A stretch of DNA of 64,000 nt, from contig JAFAKB010000080.1 of assembly GCA_019235885.1 (NCBI GenBank), positions 114,302 to 178,301 of the forward strand. The letters are read 5' to 3'. Source of the DNA: Candidatus Eremiobacterota bacterium. Its GTDB lineage: Bacteria; Vulcanimicrobiota; Vulcanimicrobiia; Vulcanimicrobiales; Vulcanimicrobiaceae. The notes beneath the pieces are model-generated. The model saw only the letters and a list, made by a program, of their open reading frames with translations, made no database searches and had not been told where the DNA came from. Below, piece by piece: positions 44,937 to 55,606 of this stretch; positions within the stretch are counted from its first letter, which is position 1; the number at the start of each line of letters is the position of its first letter. The position numbers were made by a program, and so were the translations under genes.

Positions 44937-45836
44937 CTAGGCCTTGAAAGCGCGCGGCGTTTGTGATATGGCGTCCGGTTCGGCCTGGCCGACGACGGCG
45001 CGGATCAACTGGCGCGTCTCCGGCGCCGGCTCCAGGCCGAGATGCTTGCGCAAGTGCGCCCGCAGCGCTTCGTACTCGGCCAGCGCGCGCCCGCGCCGGC
45101 CGAGCGCGGCGAAGCAGCGCATCACCAGCCGTGAGGCGCCCTCGTGGCCGCGGTCGAACGCGACCAGCTCGAGGCCGAACGCCAGCGCCTGGCCAAACTC
45201 GCCGTACGAGAGCGCGTTTTCCGCGAGCCGCTCGAGGATCCCGACGTAGGCCGCCGCGCAACGGACGCGCAGCGGCTCGATCCACTCCGCCGCGTCGGAG
45301 ACGAGCAGCTCGCCGCCGTACAGCTGCTTCGCGCGCAGCAGCTCCTCGCTGCTCTCGCCGCGCGCGGCGTCGAGAAATGCCTCGACGTCGGTCACGACGG
45401 TGATCCCGGGGGCCCACCCGTACCCGCTACGGACGCAGCGTATCGCGTCGGCGCCTCCGACCGCGCGGCGCAGGTAGGCGCGCGCACCGCTGACCGCGAT
45501 GTGGACGCGGTGCGCCGCCGTCTCACCGTCGAGCTCCGGCCAGATCGCCTCGGCGAGCCGCTCGCGCGGAGTGACGCCGGTGCGGTGGACCGCCAGGTAC
45601 TGGATCAAGTAGCGCCCGCGCATCGGCGGCGGTCCGGGCTCCCAGCGGTCGCCGACGCGAATTGCAAATTCTCCGAGAAGACGAATCTCGAGCGTCCGCT
45701 GCGCCCGCACCGCGGCGTGCGAACCGACTGCGTCGCGCAGGCGTCTTGCGAGCGATTCTCCGTCCGGTTCTTGTCGCAGCGCGGCGACGATCGCCTCGAT
45801 GTCGCGCTGTGAGATGCGTTCGTCCGGCCGTTCCAT
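44937..45836 (-). CDS. BTAD/SARP-type transcriptional regulator of the cluster
   Basis: This 299-aa protein has an N-terminal helical extension (about 1-55), an OmpR-like winged HTH with LEIRLLGEFAIRVGDRW, and a C-terminal bacterial transcriptional activation domain (ESSEELLRAKQLYGGELLVS, ALAEYEALRAHLRKHLGLEP). SARP proteins usually activate an adjacent gene cluster. It directly precedes the five unknown genes on the same strand with 69 bp between, so it probably controls or is co-expressed with them. ATG 45836 has GGGAG upstream. Confidence 0.85.
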   Translation of the reverse strand: MERPDERISQRDIEAIVAALRQEPDGESLARRLRDAVGSHAAVRAQRTLEIRLLGEFAIRVGDRWEPGPPPMRGRYLIQYLAVHRTGVTPRERLAEAIWPELDGETAAHRVHIAVSGARAYLRRAVGGADAIRCVRSGYGWAPGITVVTDVEAFLDAARGESSEELLRAKQLYGGELLVSDAAEWIEPLRVRCAAAYVGILERLAENALSYGEFGQALAFGLELVAFDRGHEGASRLVMRCFAALGRRGRALAEYEALRAHLRKHLGLEPAPETRQLIRAVVGQAEPDAISQTPRAFKA

Positions 45837-46000
45837 AATCACTCCCACATATGAACGGGGCGCGATGCTATCACGCGGCGCACCGTTCGTCAACGTGCCG
45901 GGAGCGGCTCGAGAGCACGGCGAGAGGACGTGCACCACCGCCGAAAGCGCGGTGAAGGAATTCGCGTAAGCATTTCGTATCTGCCGCGAGAGCGCGCCGA

Positions 46001-46015
46001 TACCGGCGGCCGGTA
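46001..46015. promoter_or_regulatory. 15-bp palindrome upstream of the 92-aa gene
   Basis: TACCGGC at 46001-46007 and GCCGGTA at 46009-46015 form a near-perfect palindrome with a one-base centre. It lies 13 bp before the ATG at 46029, in the divergent region between the SARP gene and the small HTH gene pair. The place and symmetry fit an operator; the binding protein is unknown. Confidence 0.4.
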
Positions 46016-46028
46016 CGATGCCGACACG

Positions 46029-46307
46029 ATGAGCGAACGCTTCACGGTCATCGTCGAGGTCGAGTGCGCTTCAAACGGGTCGCTGCGGTTCGTCATGCGC
46101 CCCGTCGACCCGTCGCGCGCGATCCGCGTGCGGCCCTCCCACCTCGCGGTCACGGTGTGGACCGACGGCGAGGACCTCGTTCGGCTCGCGATCCAGCACC
46201 GCCGCTCGCGAACGCTGGCCTACGTGCAGGGAAACCGTGCCCTGCGCGAGCTGGCCGAGAAGCTGCGGTTCGAGCTCACGCCGGCGGCGGCGGAGAGCGC
46301 GCCGTGA
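46029..46307 (+). CDS. Unknown 92-aa protein coupled to a LuxR-type HTH
   Basis: This 92-aa protein has an alternating strand pattern (FTVIVEVECASNGSLRFVMR) and a helical, charged C-terminus. No family is recognised. It ends in a GTGA overlap with the 79-aa LuxR-HTH gene, so the two are likely translated together, possibly as an HTH regulator and its partner. The ATG sits directly after the palindrome at 46001-46015. Confidence 0.6.
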   Translation: MSERFTVIVEVECASNGSLRFVMRPVDPSRAIRVRPSHLAVTVWTDGEDLVRLAIQHRRSRTLAYVQGNRALRELAEKLRFELTPAAAESAP

Positions 46308-46543
46308 CCTCGCGGACGCGCGACGGCTACCACCACGCGCGCTCGCTCGCGTGCGGGCTCACTGAGCTGGAGCGGCGCGTGCTGGAGGCGTACGCGCTCG
46401 GAATGAACCGGCGCCAGATCGGGGCGCGCTTGGGGCTCTCCGAACGAACGATCGGACACTATCTCACGGTTGCGAAGGAGAAGCTCGGCGCGGAGACTCT
46501 CGTCCACGCCGCAGTGCTCTCCCTCGCGCAGACCGCGAGCTAG
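46304..46543 (+). CDS. Small LuxR-type HTH protein
   Basis: This 79-aa protein is little more than a LuxR/GerE HTH: the core LTELERRVLEAYALG, then IGARLGLSERTIGHYLTVAK, with the usual turn and recognition helix. No receiver or sensor domain is attached. The GTG start overlaps the stop of the 92-aa gene (GTGA), so that protein may be its regulator. Its stop faces the lon stop 1 bp away. Confidence 0.75.
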   Translation: MTSRTRDGYHHARSLACGLTELERRVLEAYALGMNRRQIGARLGLSERTIGHYLTVAKEKLGAETLVHAAVLSLAQTAS

Positions 46544-46544
46544 C

Positions 46545-49015
<2,471 letters not shown>

Positions 49016-49016
<1 letters not shown>

Positions 49017-49438
49017 TACGCGGGGGTCCTTCTGACCGTCATGCGGATCGTCGTCCGCACGATCGGATATTTTTGCGTTTTCGCCAGCGGGAGCCGGATC
49101 GTCAGGACGCCGTCGCGGTAGATCGCCGTCGCGCCCTCGTCGAGGACGGGGAGCGGCAGATGAATGCGCTTGAGGAACTCGCCGTACTGGATCTCTTTCC
49201 GCAGCAGCGAACAGTCGCGGTTGAGGTCGCGCGGCGCGCGCACGCCGGCGATGACCAAGTACTGATCGTCGGCCGCGACGTGCACCGTGTCGGCGTCGAC
49301 GCCGGCCAGCTCGACGTGGACGACCACGGTCGCGGCGCTCTCGTCGATGTGCACGTCGGCGTTCGGCTCGAAGCGGCCGTGCACACCGCGGGCTGCGAAG
49401 AGCCGCTCGAACTCCAACAGGTCGTCGTGGTTTCGCAT
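49016..49438 (-). CDS. Hsp20/alpha-crystallin small heat-shock protein
   Basis: This 140-aa protein has an alpha-crystallin domain at about residues 25-125 (VVVHVELAGVDADTVHVAAD and ILPLPV-like strands, here RIHLPLPVLDEGATAIYRDG). It ends just after the GVLTIRLP strand and tail. Such proteins hold unfolded proteins for refolding by other chaperones. ATG 49438 has GGGAG upstream. It sits in front of lon in one operon (TAATG overlap), which ties protein holding to degradation. An inverted repeat at 49542-49570 lies upstream. Confidence 0.85.
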
Positions 49439-49541
49439 TAGCACTCCCAATAACAGTCTGCTAGCGGCGGGGGTTGCCGCCTTCCTTCGCCGCCCCTCCG
49501 GACAAGGCCAAGCAGGCGGTTTCGGCCCCCGGCGCGGTGGC

Positions 49542-49570
49542 GTACCGACCTTAGCGCCTGCGTTCGGTAC
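49542..49570. promoter_or_regulatory. Inverted repeat between hsp20-lon and the Crp/Fnr gene
   Basis: GTACCGA at 49542-49548 mirrors TCGGTAC at 49564-49570 with a 15-bp spacer. It lies in the divergent region, 104 bp from the hsp20 start and 42 bp from the crp-like start. A TACACT at 49568-49573 could be the -10 box for the Crp-like gene. The shape fits a dimer-binding operator, possibly of the Crp/Fnr protein itself or a heat-shock repressor; function is inferred. It does not match CIRCE. Confidence 0.4.
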
Positions 49571-49611
49571 ACTAGGCCGGCACGCGCGTCCCACCGCTTG
49601 GCAAGGCGGGC

Positions 49612-50337
49612 GTGCAAGACCGGAGCCGCCCCACGCTCACTTCGCTCGACAACCACCTGCTCGAGGCGCTCCCCGCGAACGTTCGCGAACGCATGGACGG
49701 TGCGCTCGAACGGTTCCGGCTTCCGCTGCGGGCCTCGCTCTACGAGCCCGGCGACGAGGTCGCACACGTGTACTTCCCGGTCGACGCGGTGATCTCGGTC
49801 GTCACCGTGATGCGCGACGGCGACCATATCGAAGCGCTCACCATCGGGCGCGAGGGGGTGATCGGCGCCGGCGCCCTGCTCGACACGACCCCGGTCTCCC
49901 AGCTCACGTTCTGCCAGGTCGGCGGCGACGCGTACCGGATGGGGCTCCAGCGGTTCGGGGAGCTGTGCGGCACCTCGCACGCCTTGCGCGCGCTGATCCA
50001 GCGCTATCTGGGCGCGCAGATCGACGTGATGGCGCAGTCGATCGCGTGCAACCGTCTGCACCACGTCGGCGAGCGGTGCGCGCGCTGGATCCTGATGACG
50101 CACGACCGCGTCGGCCGGGACGAGTTCACGCTGACCCACGAGTCGCTGGCGGCGATGCTCGGCGTGCGCCGGGCCGGGGTCAGCGTCGCGGCGGAGCGGC
50201 TGCAGCGGCTCGGGGCGATCCGGTACAGGCGCGGCCGCGTCTCGGTCGCGGACCGCGCGGTGCTCGAACACGAGGCCTGCGAGTGCTACGGCGCGATCAG
50301 CGACTCGTACACGCGGCGCCGCCTCCCGGCAGGGTAG
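49612..50337 (+). CDS. Crp/Fnr-family transcriptional regulator
   Basis: This 241-aa protein has an N-terminal cyclic-nucleotide-binding-like beta barrel (about 25-130, with HVYFPVDAVISVVTVM) and a C-terminal Crp-type HTH (LTHESLAAMLGVRRAGVSVA). It lacks an Fnr-like N-terminal Cys cluster, so an O2-sensing Fe-S role is unlikely. This subgroup (FYPxDxVIS-type barrels) is common in soil bacteria with unknown ligands. The start is a GTG. Confidence 0.82.
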   Translation: MQDRSRPTLTSLDNHLLEALPANVRERMDGALERFRLPLRASLYEPGDEVAHVYFPVDAVISVVTVMRDGDHIEALTIGREGVIGAGALLDTTPVSQLTFCQVGGDAYRMGLQRFGELCGTSHALRALIQRYLGAQIDVMAQSIACNRLHHVGERCARWILMTHDRVGRDEFTLTHESLAAMLGVRRAGVSVAAERLQRLGAIRYRRGRVSVADRAVLEHEACECYGAISDSYTRRRLPAG

Positions 50338-50384
50338 AGCGCCCGCCGAATCCACAGCTTCCACAGCGGCGTGTGTAAAGTAAC

Positions 50385-50482
50385 CTTACGTTAATGTAAG
50401 CAAGCGCACGGGAGGAAGCCGGCAAACGGGAGCGCGGCTGGGGACGACGAAAGTCCGCGGGGTCCCGCCCCGCTTCGGACTT
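50385..50482 (+). promoter_or_regulatory. Palindrome and long 5' hairpin in front of the 958-aa regulator
   Basis: CTTAC/GTAAG (50385-50389 and 50396-50400) brackets GTTAAT, an operator-like palindrome. Closer to the start, 50451-50457 pairs with 50476-50482 (AAGTCCG/CGGACTT). Inside it 50458-50462 pairs with 50468-50472 (CGGGG/CCCCG), with a 3-nt bulge on one side. This 12-bp hairpin ends 13 nt before the ATG at 50496. It could terminate transcription from the crp-like gene or act in the leader of the regulator mRNA. Function is inferred. Confidence 0.4.
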
Positions 50483-50495
50483 ACGAGCTCGCCGC

Positions 50496-53372
50496 ATGGA
50501 CACGATGCTTTCGCCGCCCACCCCGCCCGGTGGCACCGACCTGCTCCGGACCGCGCTGATCGAGCGCGTCCGAGCGGCGCGCCCGGCGATCGCCTCATTG
50601 ATCGCGCCGGCCGGGTTCGGCAAGTCGACGTTCGTGCGGCAGCTCCTCGACGGCGTCCCGGCGTCGGCGGCTTGCGACTGCCGCGGGGTCGGCTCAGACC
50701 TCGACCTGGCCCAGCGGCTGATCCTCGCCCTGGCCGAGGAGAACCCCGAGCGAAGCGGCTCGCTCGCCCAGAGCGCGACGATGATCGGCGACGACCACGC
50801 CTCGGTCGCCGAGCGCACCGGCGTCGCGCTGGCGGCCTGGCGCGTCCGCAGCCGGCCCTCGGCGTTCGTCTTCGAGAACACCGAGGACGCGATCGCCGAT
50901 CCCGGCGCGCGCGACTTCCTCGCCAAGCTGCTCGCGCACCGCCCCGACGGGCGCACGATCGTGATCTGCTCGCGCGAGTCGCTGCGCATGCACCTCTCGC
51001 GCTTCGCGCCGCCGCACCACATCCTGAGCCTGCGCGCCTCCGATCTGGCCTTCACGCCCGAGGAGATTCGGGACATCTTCAGCGCGACGGGGGCGAGCGC
51101 CGAAGCGGTGGAGCGCGTGAGCGCGATCTCGGCCGGCTGGCCGATCGCGGTGCTGCTGCTGGCGCGCTTCGCGCAGGAAGGCCGGCTCGATCCGCTGCTC
51201 GACAAGCTCGACGACGTCGCGTACGAAGAGCTGCACGAGTACCTCGCGGATCAGGTGCTGGGCGACGCGGAGCCGGAGATCATCGACGGTCTGCTGGGGT
51301 GCGCGGCGATCCCGCAGGCGACGGAGCGCGACTTGCGGCTGGCGCTGGGCGACGACGGCGCGGTCGCGCAGTTCCTCGCCTGGACGAAGACCTCGCCGTT
51401 CGTGACCCGCGGCGACGGCGAGACGCTGGTCGTTCATCCGCTGGTCGCCTCGACGCTGCTCGAGCGGCATCCGGCGCGCGTCGACGCGCTGCTCGCGCCG
51501 GCCGCGGCGGCGTACGAGCGCGCCGACGAGAACCAGCGCGCGGCCGAGATTCACTACGCGCGCGGCGACCAAGTCGCGGCGGCCGAAGCGCTGGAGCGCG
51601 TCGAGGTGATCCAAGAAGAAGTTCCGCCGCTCGCGTACGCGCGCGTGCTGGCGCTGCTCGACCGCTCGATCGTGCTGCGCTATCCGAAGCTGTGGTCGGT
51701 CACCGCGCTCGCGCGCACGTTCACCGTCGACTCGCGGCTGCTGCACGAAGAGGTCGAGGCGATCTGGGCGCGGCTCCCACCCGACGCGCCGCCGATGACG
51801 CGCATCTACCTGTACGTCTTCCGCGTCATCATGCTGAGCTACATCGGCGAGTTCGAGCAGGCGCTGGAGCTGGTCGACGACTTCCGCGCGCAGATCGCCG
51901 CGCCCGAGGTGCCGACGACGCGGATGCACGGCTACCTGCTCTACCTGCGCTCGCTGATGACGGCGCGGCTCGGCCGCGTCAAGGAGGCCGAGCGCGATCT
52001 CGAAGCGGCCTGGCCGCTCGTGAACTCGAACAACATCCTGGCCGGCGGGACGCTGGTGACGCTGGGCGGCGACATCGCGCGCGTGCGCGGCGATCGCGCG
52101 ACCGAGCGCGAGCGGATCGAGCGCGCGATCGAGCACGCCCGCAAGACGAGCTTCAGCAACTTCATCGCGTTCTACGAAGCCGAGGCGACGTTCGGGGCCT
52201 GGTTCGCCGGCGACGACGTCGACTTCAGCCAGCACGCGTTCGCGCTCGAGAACGAGGTCGAGCGCGAAGGCGTGCGCGGGTTCGCGTTCTTCTCGGCCTG
52301 CACGCGCGGGCACGCGCGCGAGCCGCAGCAGCACGACATGATCAAGTGGGTCGCGTGCGGCTGGATGATCGCCGCCGCGACCGCTGAGAACGAAGCGGCG
52401 GCGGTGCGCTGCGCCGACATGGCGCGCGAAGCGGCCGCGGCCAGCCGTTCGCCGTTCTACCAAGTCCTCGCCTCGCTCGCCGTCGCGGAGGTGAACCCGT
52501 CGCGCCGGCGTGCGTTGCGCGGCGAAGCGGCGGCGATGGCGCGGCGAATCGACTCGCCGGAGCTGCACGACGCGCTCGACGCGATCGGGCGCGGCGAGGA
52601 AGGCGGGTTCTTGGAACCGTTCCTGCGCCGCTTCCGGCGCGACGCGAACGGCGCTCCGCGCGCCGGGCTCGTCGTCGAGCTGGTGACCGGGCGCGTCTTG
52701 CGCGACGGCCAGCCGATAACGCTCGCCGAGCGCGAGCACGCGCTGCTCACCGCGGTCGCGATGCGGCCCGAACCGCTCTCGCGCGACCGGCTCACCGACC
52801 TGCTGTGGCCCGATCTCGGCGAGAGCGCGGCGCGCAACGCGTTCCACGTCTGCCTGCACCGGCTCAAGTCGCGGCTCGGCGACGAGGGCGCGGTCGTGCG
52901 CGCGCGCGAGGGCTACCGGCTCGGCAGCGACGTGCGGGTCGACTTGTGGGAGATCGATCGGGTACTGGCGACGCTGCGCACCGACGACGCGCTCGACGCG
53001 CGCCAGGCGAGCGCGCTGCGCGATCTCTACGAGCGCTTGCGCGCGATGCGCCCGCCGAAGTTCGAAGCGTGGGAATGGTTCGAGCAGACCGAACGGCATC
53101 TGCGCGAGCTGCGCTGCGAGGTCGCGCAGGCGCTCGCGAAGCACGCGCTCGAGGAAGGGCGCCCGCAGGACGCGCTGGCGCTCTGCCACGAGATGATCGA
53201 CTACGACCCGTGCGACGAGCCGGCCCGCGAGATCGCGATCCGCGCGTATCTCGAAACCGGCGACCGCGCGGCGGCGCTGCGCCACTTCCGCCAGTACCGC
53301 GACGTGCTGATGGCCGAGCTGCAGTGCGAGCCGTCGGCCTCGCTGGCCGAGTTGGTCGGCGCGACGGCGTGA
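50496..53372 (+). CDS. Large ATPase/BTAD transcriptional regulator
   Basis: This 958-aa protein has a MalT/LAL-type P-loop ATPase domain at the N-terminus (APAGFGKSTF, residues 37-46). A long helical, TPR-like middle follows (about 350-680), then a C-terminal SARP-type wHTH and BTAD (ITLAEREHALLTAVAMRPEP, ALRHFRQYRDVLMAEL). It is likely a signal-dependent activator. No target cluster is adjacent; the SARP-headed cluster at 37.9-45.8 kb is the nearest candidate. A palindrome and hairpin precede it. The start follows the short leader described separately. Confidence 0.8.
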   Translation: MDTMLSPPTPPGGTDLLRTALIERVRAARPAIASLIAPAGFGKSTFVRQLLDGVPASAACDCRGVGSDLDLAQRLILALAEENPERSGSLAQSATMIGDDHASVAERTGVALAAWRVRSRPSAFVFENTEDAIADPGARDFLAKLLAHRPDGRTIVICSRESLRMHLSRFAPPHHILSLRASDLAFTPEEIRDIFSATGASAEAVERVSAISAGWPIAVLLLARFAQEGRLDPLLDKLDDVAYEELHEYLADQVLGDAEPEIIDGLLGCAAIPQATERDLRLALGDDGAVAQFLAWTKTSPFVTRGDGETLVVHPLVASTLLERHPARVDALLAPAAAAYERADENQRAAEIHYARGDQVAAAEALERVEVIQEEVPPLAYARVLALLDRSIVLRYPKLWSVTALARTFTVDSRLLHEEVEAIWARLPPDAPPMTRIYLYVFRVIMLSYIGEFEQALELVDDFRAQIAAPEVPTTRMHGYLLYLRSLMTARLGRVKEAERDLEAAWPLVNSNNILAGGTLVTLGGDIARVRGDRATERERIERAIEHARKTSFSNFIAFYEAEATFGAWFAGDDVDFSQHAFALENEVEREGVRGFAFFSACTRGHAREPQQHDMIKWVACGWMIAAATAENEAAAVRCADMAREAAAASRSPFYQVLASLAVAEVNPSRRRALRGEAAAMARRIDSPELHDALDAIGRGEEGGFLEPFLRRFRRDANGAPRAGLVVELVTGRVLRDGQPITLAEREHALLTAVAMRPEPLSRDRLTDLLWPDLGESAARNAFHVCLHRLKSRLGDEGAVVRAREGYRLGSDVRVDLWEIDRVLATLRTDDALDARQASALRDLYERLRAMRPPKFEAWEWFEQTERHLRELRCEVAQALAKHALEEGRPQDALALCHEMIDYDPCDEPAREIAIRAYLETGDRAAALRHFRQYRDVLMAELQCEPSASLAELVGATA

Positions 53373-53376
53373 GCCG

Positions 53377-54768
53377 CTAGCGCGCGAGCGCGGTGCGGTC
53401 GACCTTCTTTCCGTTCAGCACGATCAGCGCCGGCGGTTTCTCGAGCAAGCCCGCGTTCGTGCTCGGATCGCCGGCGAATGCTACCACGTCGGCGAGCATC
53501 CCGGGCGCGAGGCGGCCGCGGTCGTTGGTGCCGATCGTGTCGGCGGCGTGCGAGGTCGCCGAGCGCATCAAGTCGAGCGGCCGCATCCCCATCGTTTGCA
53601 GCAGCGAGAAGTCTTTCATGTTCTCGCGGTGCGGGAAGACGCCGGCGTCGGTGCCGTAGACGATCTTCGCGCCTGCGGCAAGCGCGCGCTGCATCCCGGC
53701 GTCGCGCAGCTTCGCGGCCTGGTGCGCTTTCTCCAAGCTGTTCGGCTGGATGCGATTCGGGTTTCCCGGCTGCAGGATCGAGTCGAGCGCCCAGATCGTC
53801 GGCACCAGCACGGTGCCGCGCTGCTTCATCGCCTGCAGCGTCGCCTCGCCGACGCCGGTCCCGTGCTCGACGGTATGCACGCCGCCCTCGACCGCGATCC
53901 GAATCCCGGGATCGCCGTGCGCATGCGCCGCGACGTGCAAGCCGAACTTCCGCGCTTCGTCGACGACCGCTTGGACTTCGTCCAAGTTGAACTGCGGGAC
54001 GTCGAACGCGTCGCCGTACGAGAGCACGCCGCCCGTCGCGGTGATCTTGATCAGGTCGACGTGGCGCTTGACGTGCTCGCGCACCTTTTGCCGGAAGCCG
54101 TACGGGCCGAACGAGACGCCGGACTCGATCTCGCTGTCGACGTGGACGTACGGCGGCAGATCGTTCATGTCACCGTGGCCGCCGGTGATCGAGAGCGCCG
54201 GCCCGGAGGCGAGGATGCGCGGGCCGGTGATTGCGCCTTTGGCGATCGCGTTGCGCATCGCGAGGTCGATCCCGTTCCCGCCGCCGACGTCGCGAACGGT
54301 GGTGAAGCCGTTGGCGAGCATCGCCTGCGCGTTGCGGATCGACTCGATCGCCGCCTCGGCGACCGAGTCGGCGCTGCGCTCGCGGATCAAGTAATACGAC
54401 GTGGTCGCGAAGTTGGCGACGTGCGTGTGCGCGTCGATCAGCCCCGGCATCAGCGTCGCGTCGCCCAGGTCGATCGTCGTCGCGCCGCTGCCCGCATCGC
54501 CCGCGTTGAACGAGACGATCCGCTCGCCGCGCAGCACCAGCACCCCGGGCGAGCGCATCGCGGTGCCGTCGAAGAGCCGCGCCGCGCGCAGCACGGTGAC
54601 GCCCTCGTCGGCGCGCGCGGCGCGCGGCCACAGCGCCGCCGTCGCGGCTGCGCCGAGCCCGGCGAGGAACGCGCGCCGGTCGAGCAGCGCGGTTGCGCGC
54701 GCGAAAATGTCGTCATCGAAGCGGCCGTGCGGACAGCGGCAAGCAAGCGGATCGAACGAATGCGCCAT
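53377..54768 (-). CDS. Secreted metal-dependent amidohydrolase
   Basis: This 463-aa protein has a twin-arginine-like start (LLDRRAFLAGLGAAATAALW, residues about 28-47), followed by an amidohydrolase-1 TIM barrel. The metal site has MPGLIDAHTHVANF, mid-barrel His in VAAHAHGD and VEHGTGVG, and the Asp in IVYGTDAGVFP. It resembles imidazolonepropionase-like or prolidase-like hydrolases that clear peptides or amides. Before the TAT-like segment there are about 25 residues with several Cys/His (CRCPHG), which is unusual. Its gene runs opposite to the 958-aa regulator. Confidence 0.82.
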   Translation of the reverse strand: MAHSFDPLACRCPHGRFDDDIFARATALLDRRAFLAGLGAAATAALWPRAARADEGVTVLRAARLFDGTAMRSPGVLVLRGERIVSFNAGDAGSGATTIDLGDATLMPGLIDAHTHVANFATTSYYLIRERSADSVAEAAIESIRNAQAMLANGFTTVRDVGGGNGIDLAMRNAIAKGAITGPRILASGPALSITGGHGDMNDLPPYVHVDSEIESGVSFGPYGFRQKVREHVKRHVDLIKITATGGVLSYGDAFDVPQFNLDEVQAVVDEARKFGLHVAAHAHGDPGIRIAVEGGVHTVEHGTGVGEATLQAMKQRGTVLVPTIWALDSILQPGNPNRIQPNSLEKAHQAAKLRDAGMQRALAAGAKIVYGTDAGVFPHRENMKDFSLLQTMGMRPLDLMRSATSHAADTIGTNDRGRLAPGMLADVVAFAGDPSTNAGLLEKPPALIVLNGKKVDRTALAR

Positions 54769-54810
54769 GCGATCTGCTACGCGCCGCGAGGCGCAGTTCC
54801 TTGAGCGGCG

Positions 54811-55593
54811 CTACAGCGCGGCGCGGTGGCGCCCGGCGAAGTCCGACCAGGCCGAGGGTGCGACGGAAAGATCGCCGCGGTACGGCTGGTCGAGCTCGAA
54901 GATCAGCACGAACATCGCGACGATCACCGCGCCGACCGCGGCGGTCATGACGAGCTGCGTGCGCACGTTCGGCATGCCGGCCAGGTAGCAGAGGCCGACG
55001 ACGATCACCGCGCCGATCCACAGGATCGCCCACTCGAAGGGCGAGATCGCGCTGGTGTTGTCGTCGAGGCGCTGGTGCCGCGCGTCGTGCAACGCGCCGA
55101 AGTACTGCAGTCCGAGCGCCTGCGCGTTCGACTCGCCGGCGTTGGCGGGACGGAAACGCGCGACGCCTTCGTAGGCTTTCGTGAGCAGGGCCTCGGCGCT
55201 CGCGCTGCTCTCGCCGGTGCGCATCTTCGGCCACTCGTCGTTGACGAGCAGGTCCGCGTAGCCGACCAAGTCGCGCCGCAGCTCGCCGCCCAGCGGTTCC
55301 GGGAACCCGCGCGAGACGTGCCAGAGATCGAGTGCGGCAGCGACCTCGTGCGCGCTGCGCACCGAGGTGGCGTCGAACTCTTGCCAGACGATCGCGATGA
55401 TGAAGGCGACCGTCACCGCGAAGAGCGCGCCGACGACGCCCAGCACGATCCCGCTCACCGTGTTGAACTGCTCGAAGTCGACGCGCGGAAACGCTCGCCG
55501 CACCGCCAGCTGCCCGCCGGCGGCGAGCCCGCCCGCGACCACGATCGCCACGAACAGCAGCAGCCAGGACGGGACCGCGTAGAGCGCGTTCAA
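54811..55593 (-). CDS. DUF4239-type membrane protein
   Basis: This 260-aa protein has two N-terminal transmembrane helices (SWLLLFVAIVVAGGLAAGG and IVLGVVGALFAVTVAFIIAI), a soluble middle and two more near the C-terminus. The central IVWQEFDATSVRSAHEVAAA matches the DUF4239 bestrophin-like region. Function is unknown, though ion-channel-like roles are sometimes inferred. A TTG start at 55593 is the only option; no Shine-Dalgarno is evident. It lies 13 bp downstream of the frameshifted SDR on the same strand. Confidence 0.7.
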   Translation of the reverse strand: MNALYAVPSWLLLFVAIVVAGGLAAGGQLAVRRAFPRVDFEQFNTVSGIVLGVVGALFAVTVAFIIAIVWQEFDATSVRSAHEVAAALDLWHVSRGFPEPLGGELRRDLVGYADLLVNDEWPKMRTGESSASAEALLTKAYEGVARFRPANAGESNAQALGLQYFGALHDARHQRLDDNTSAISPFEWAILWIGAVIVVGLCYLAGMPNVRTQLVMTAAVGAVIVAMFVLIFELDQPYRGDLSVAPSAWSDFAGRHRAAL

Positions 55594-55606
55594 GAGATCT
55601 GCACCA

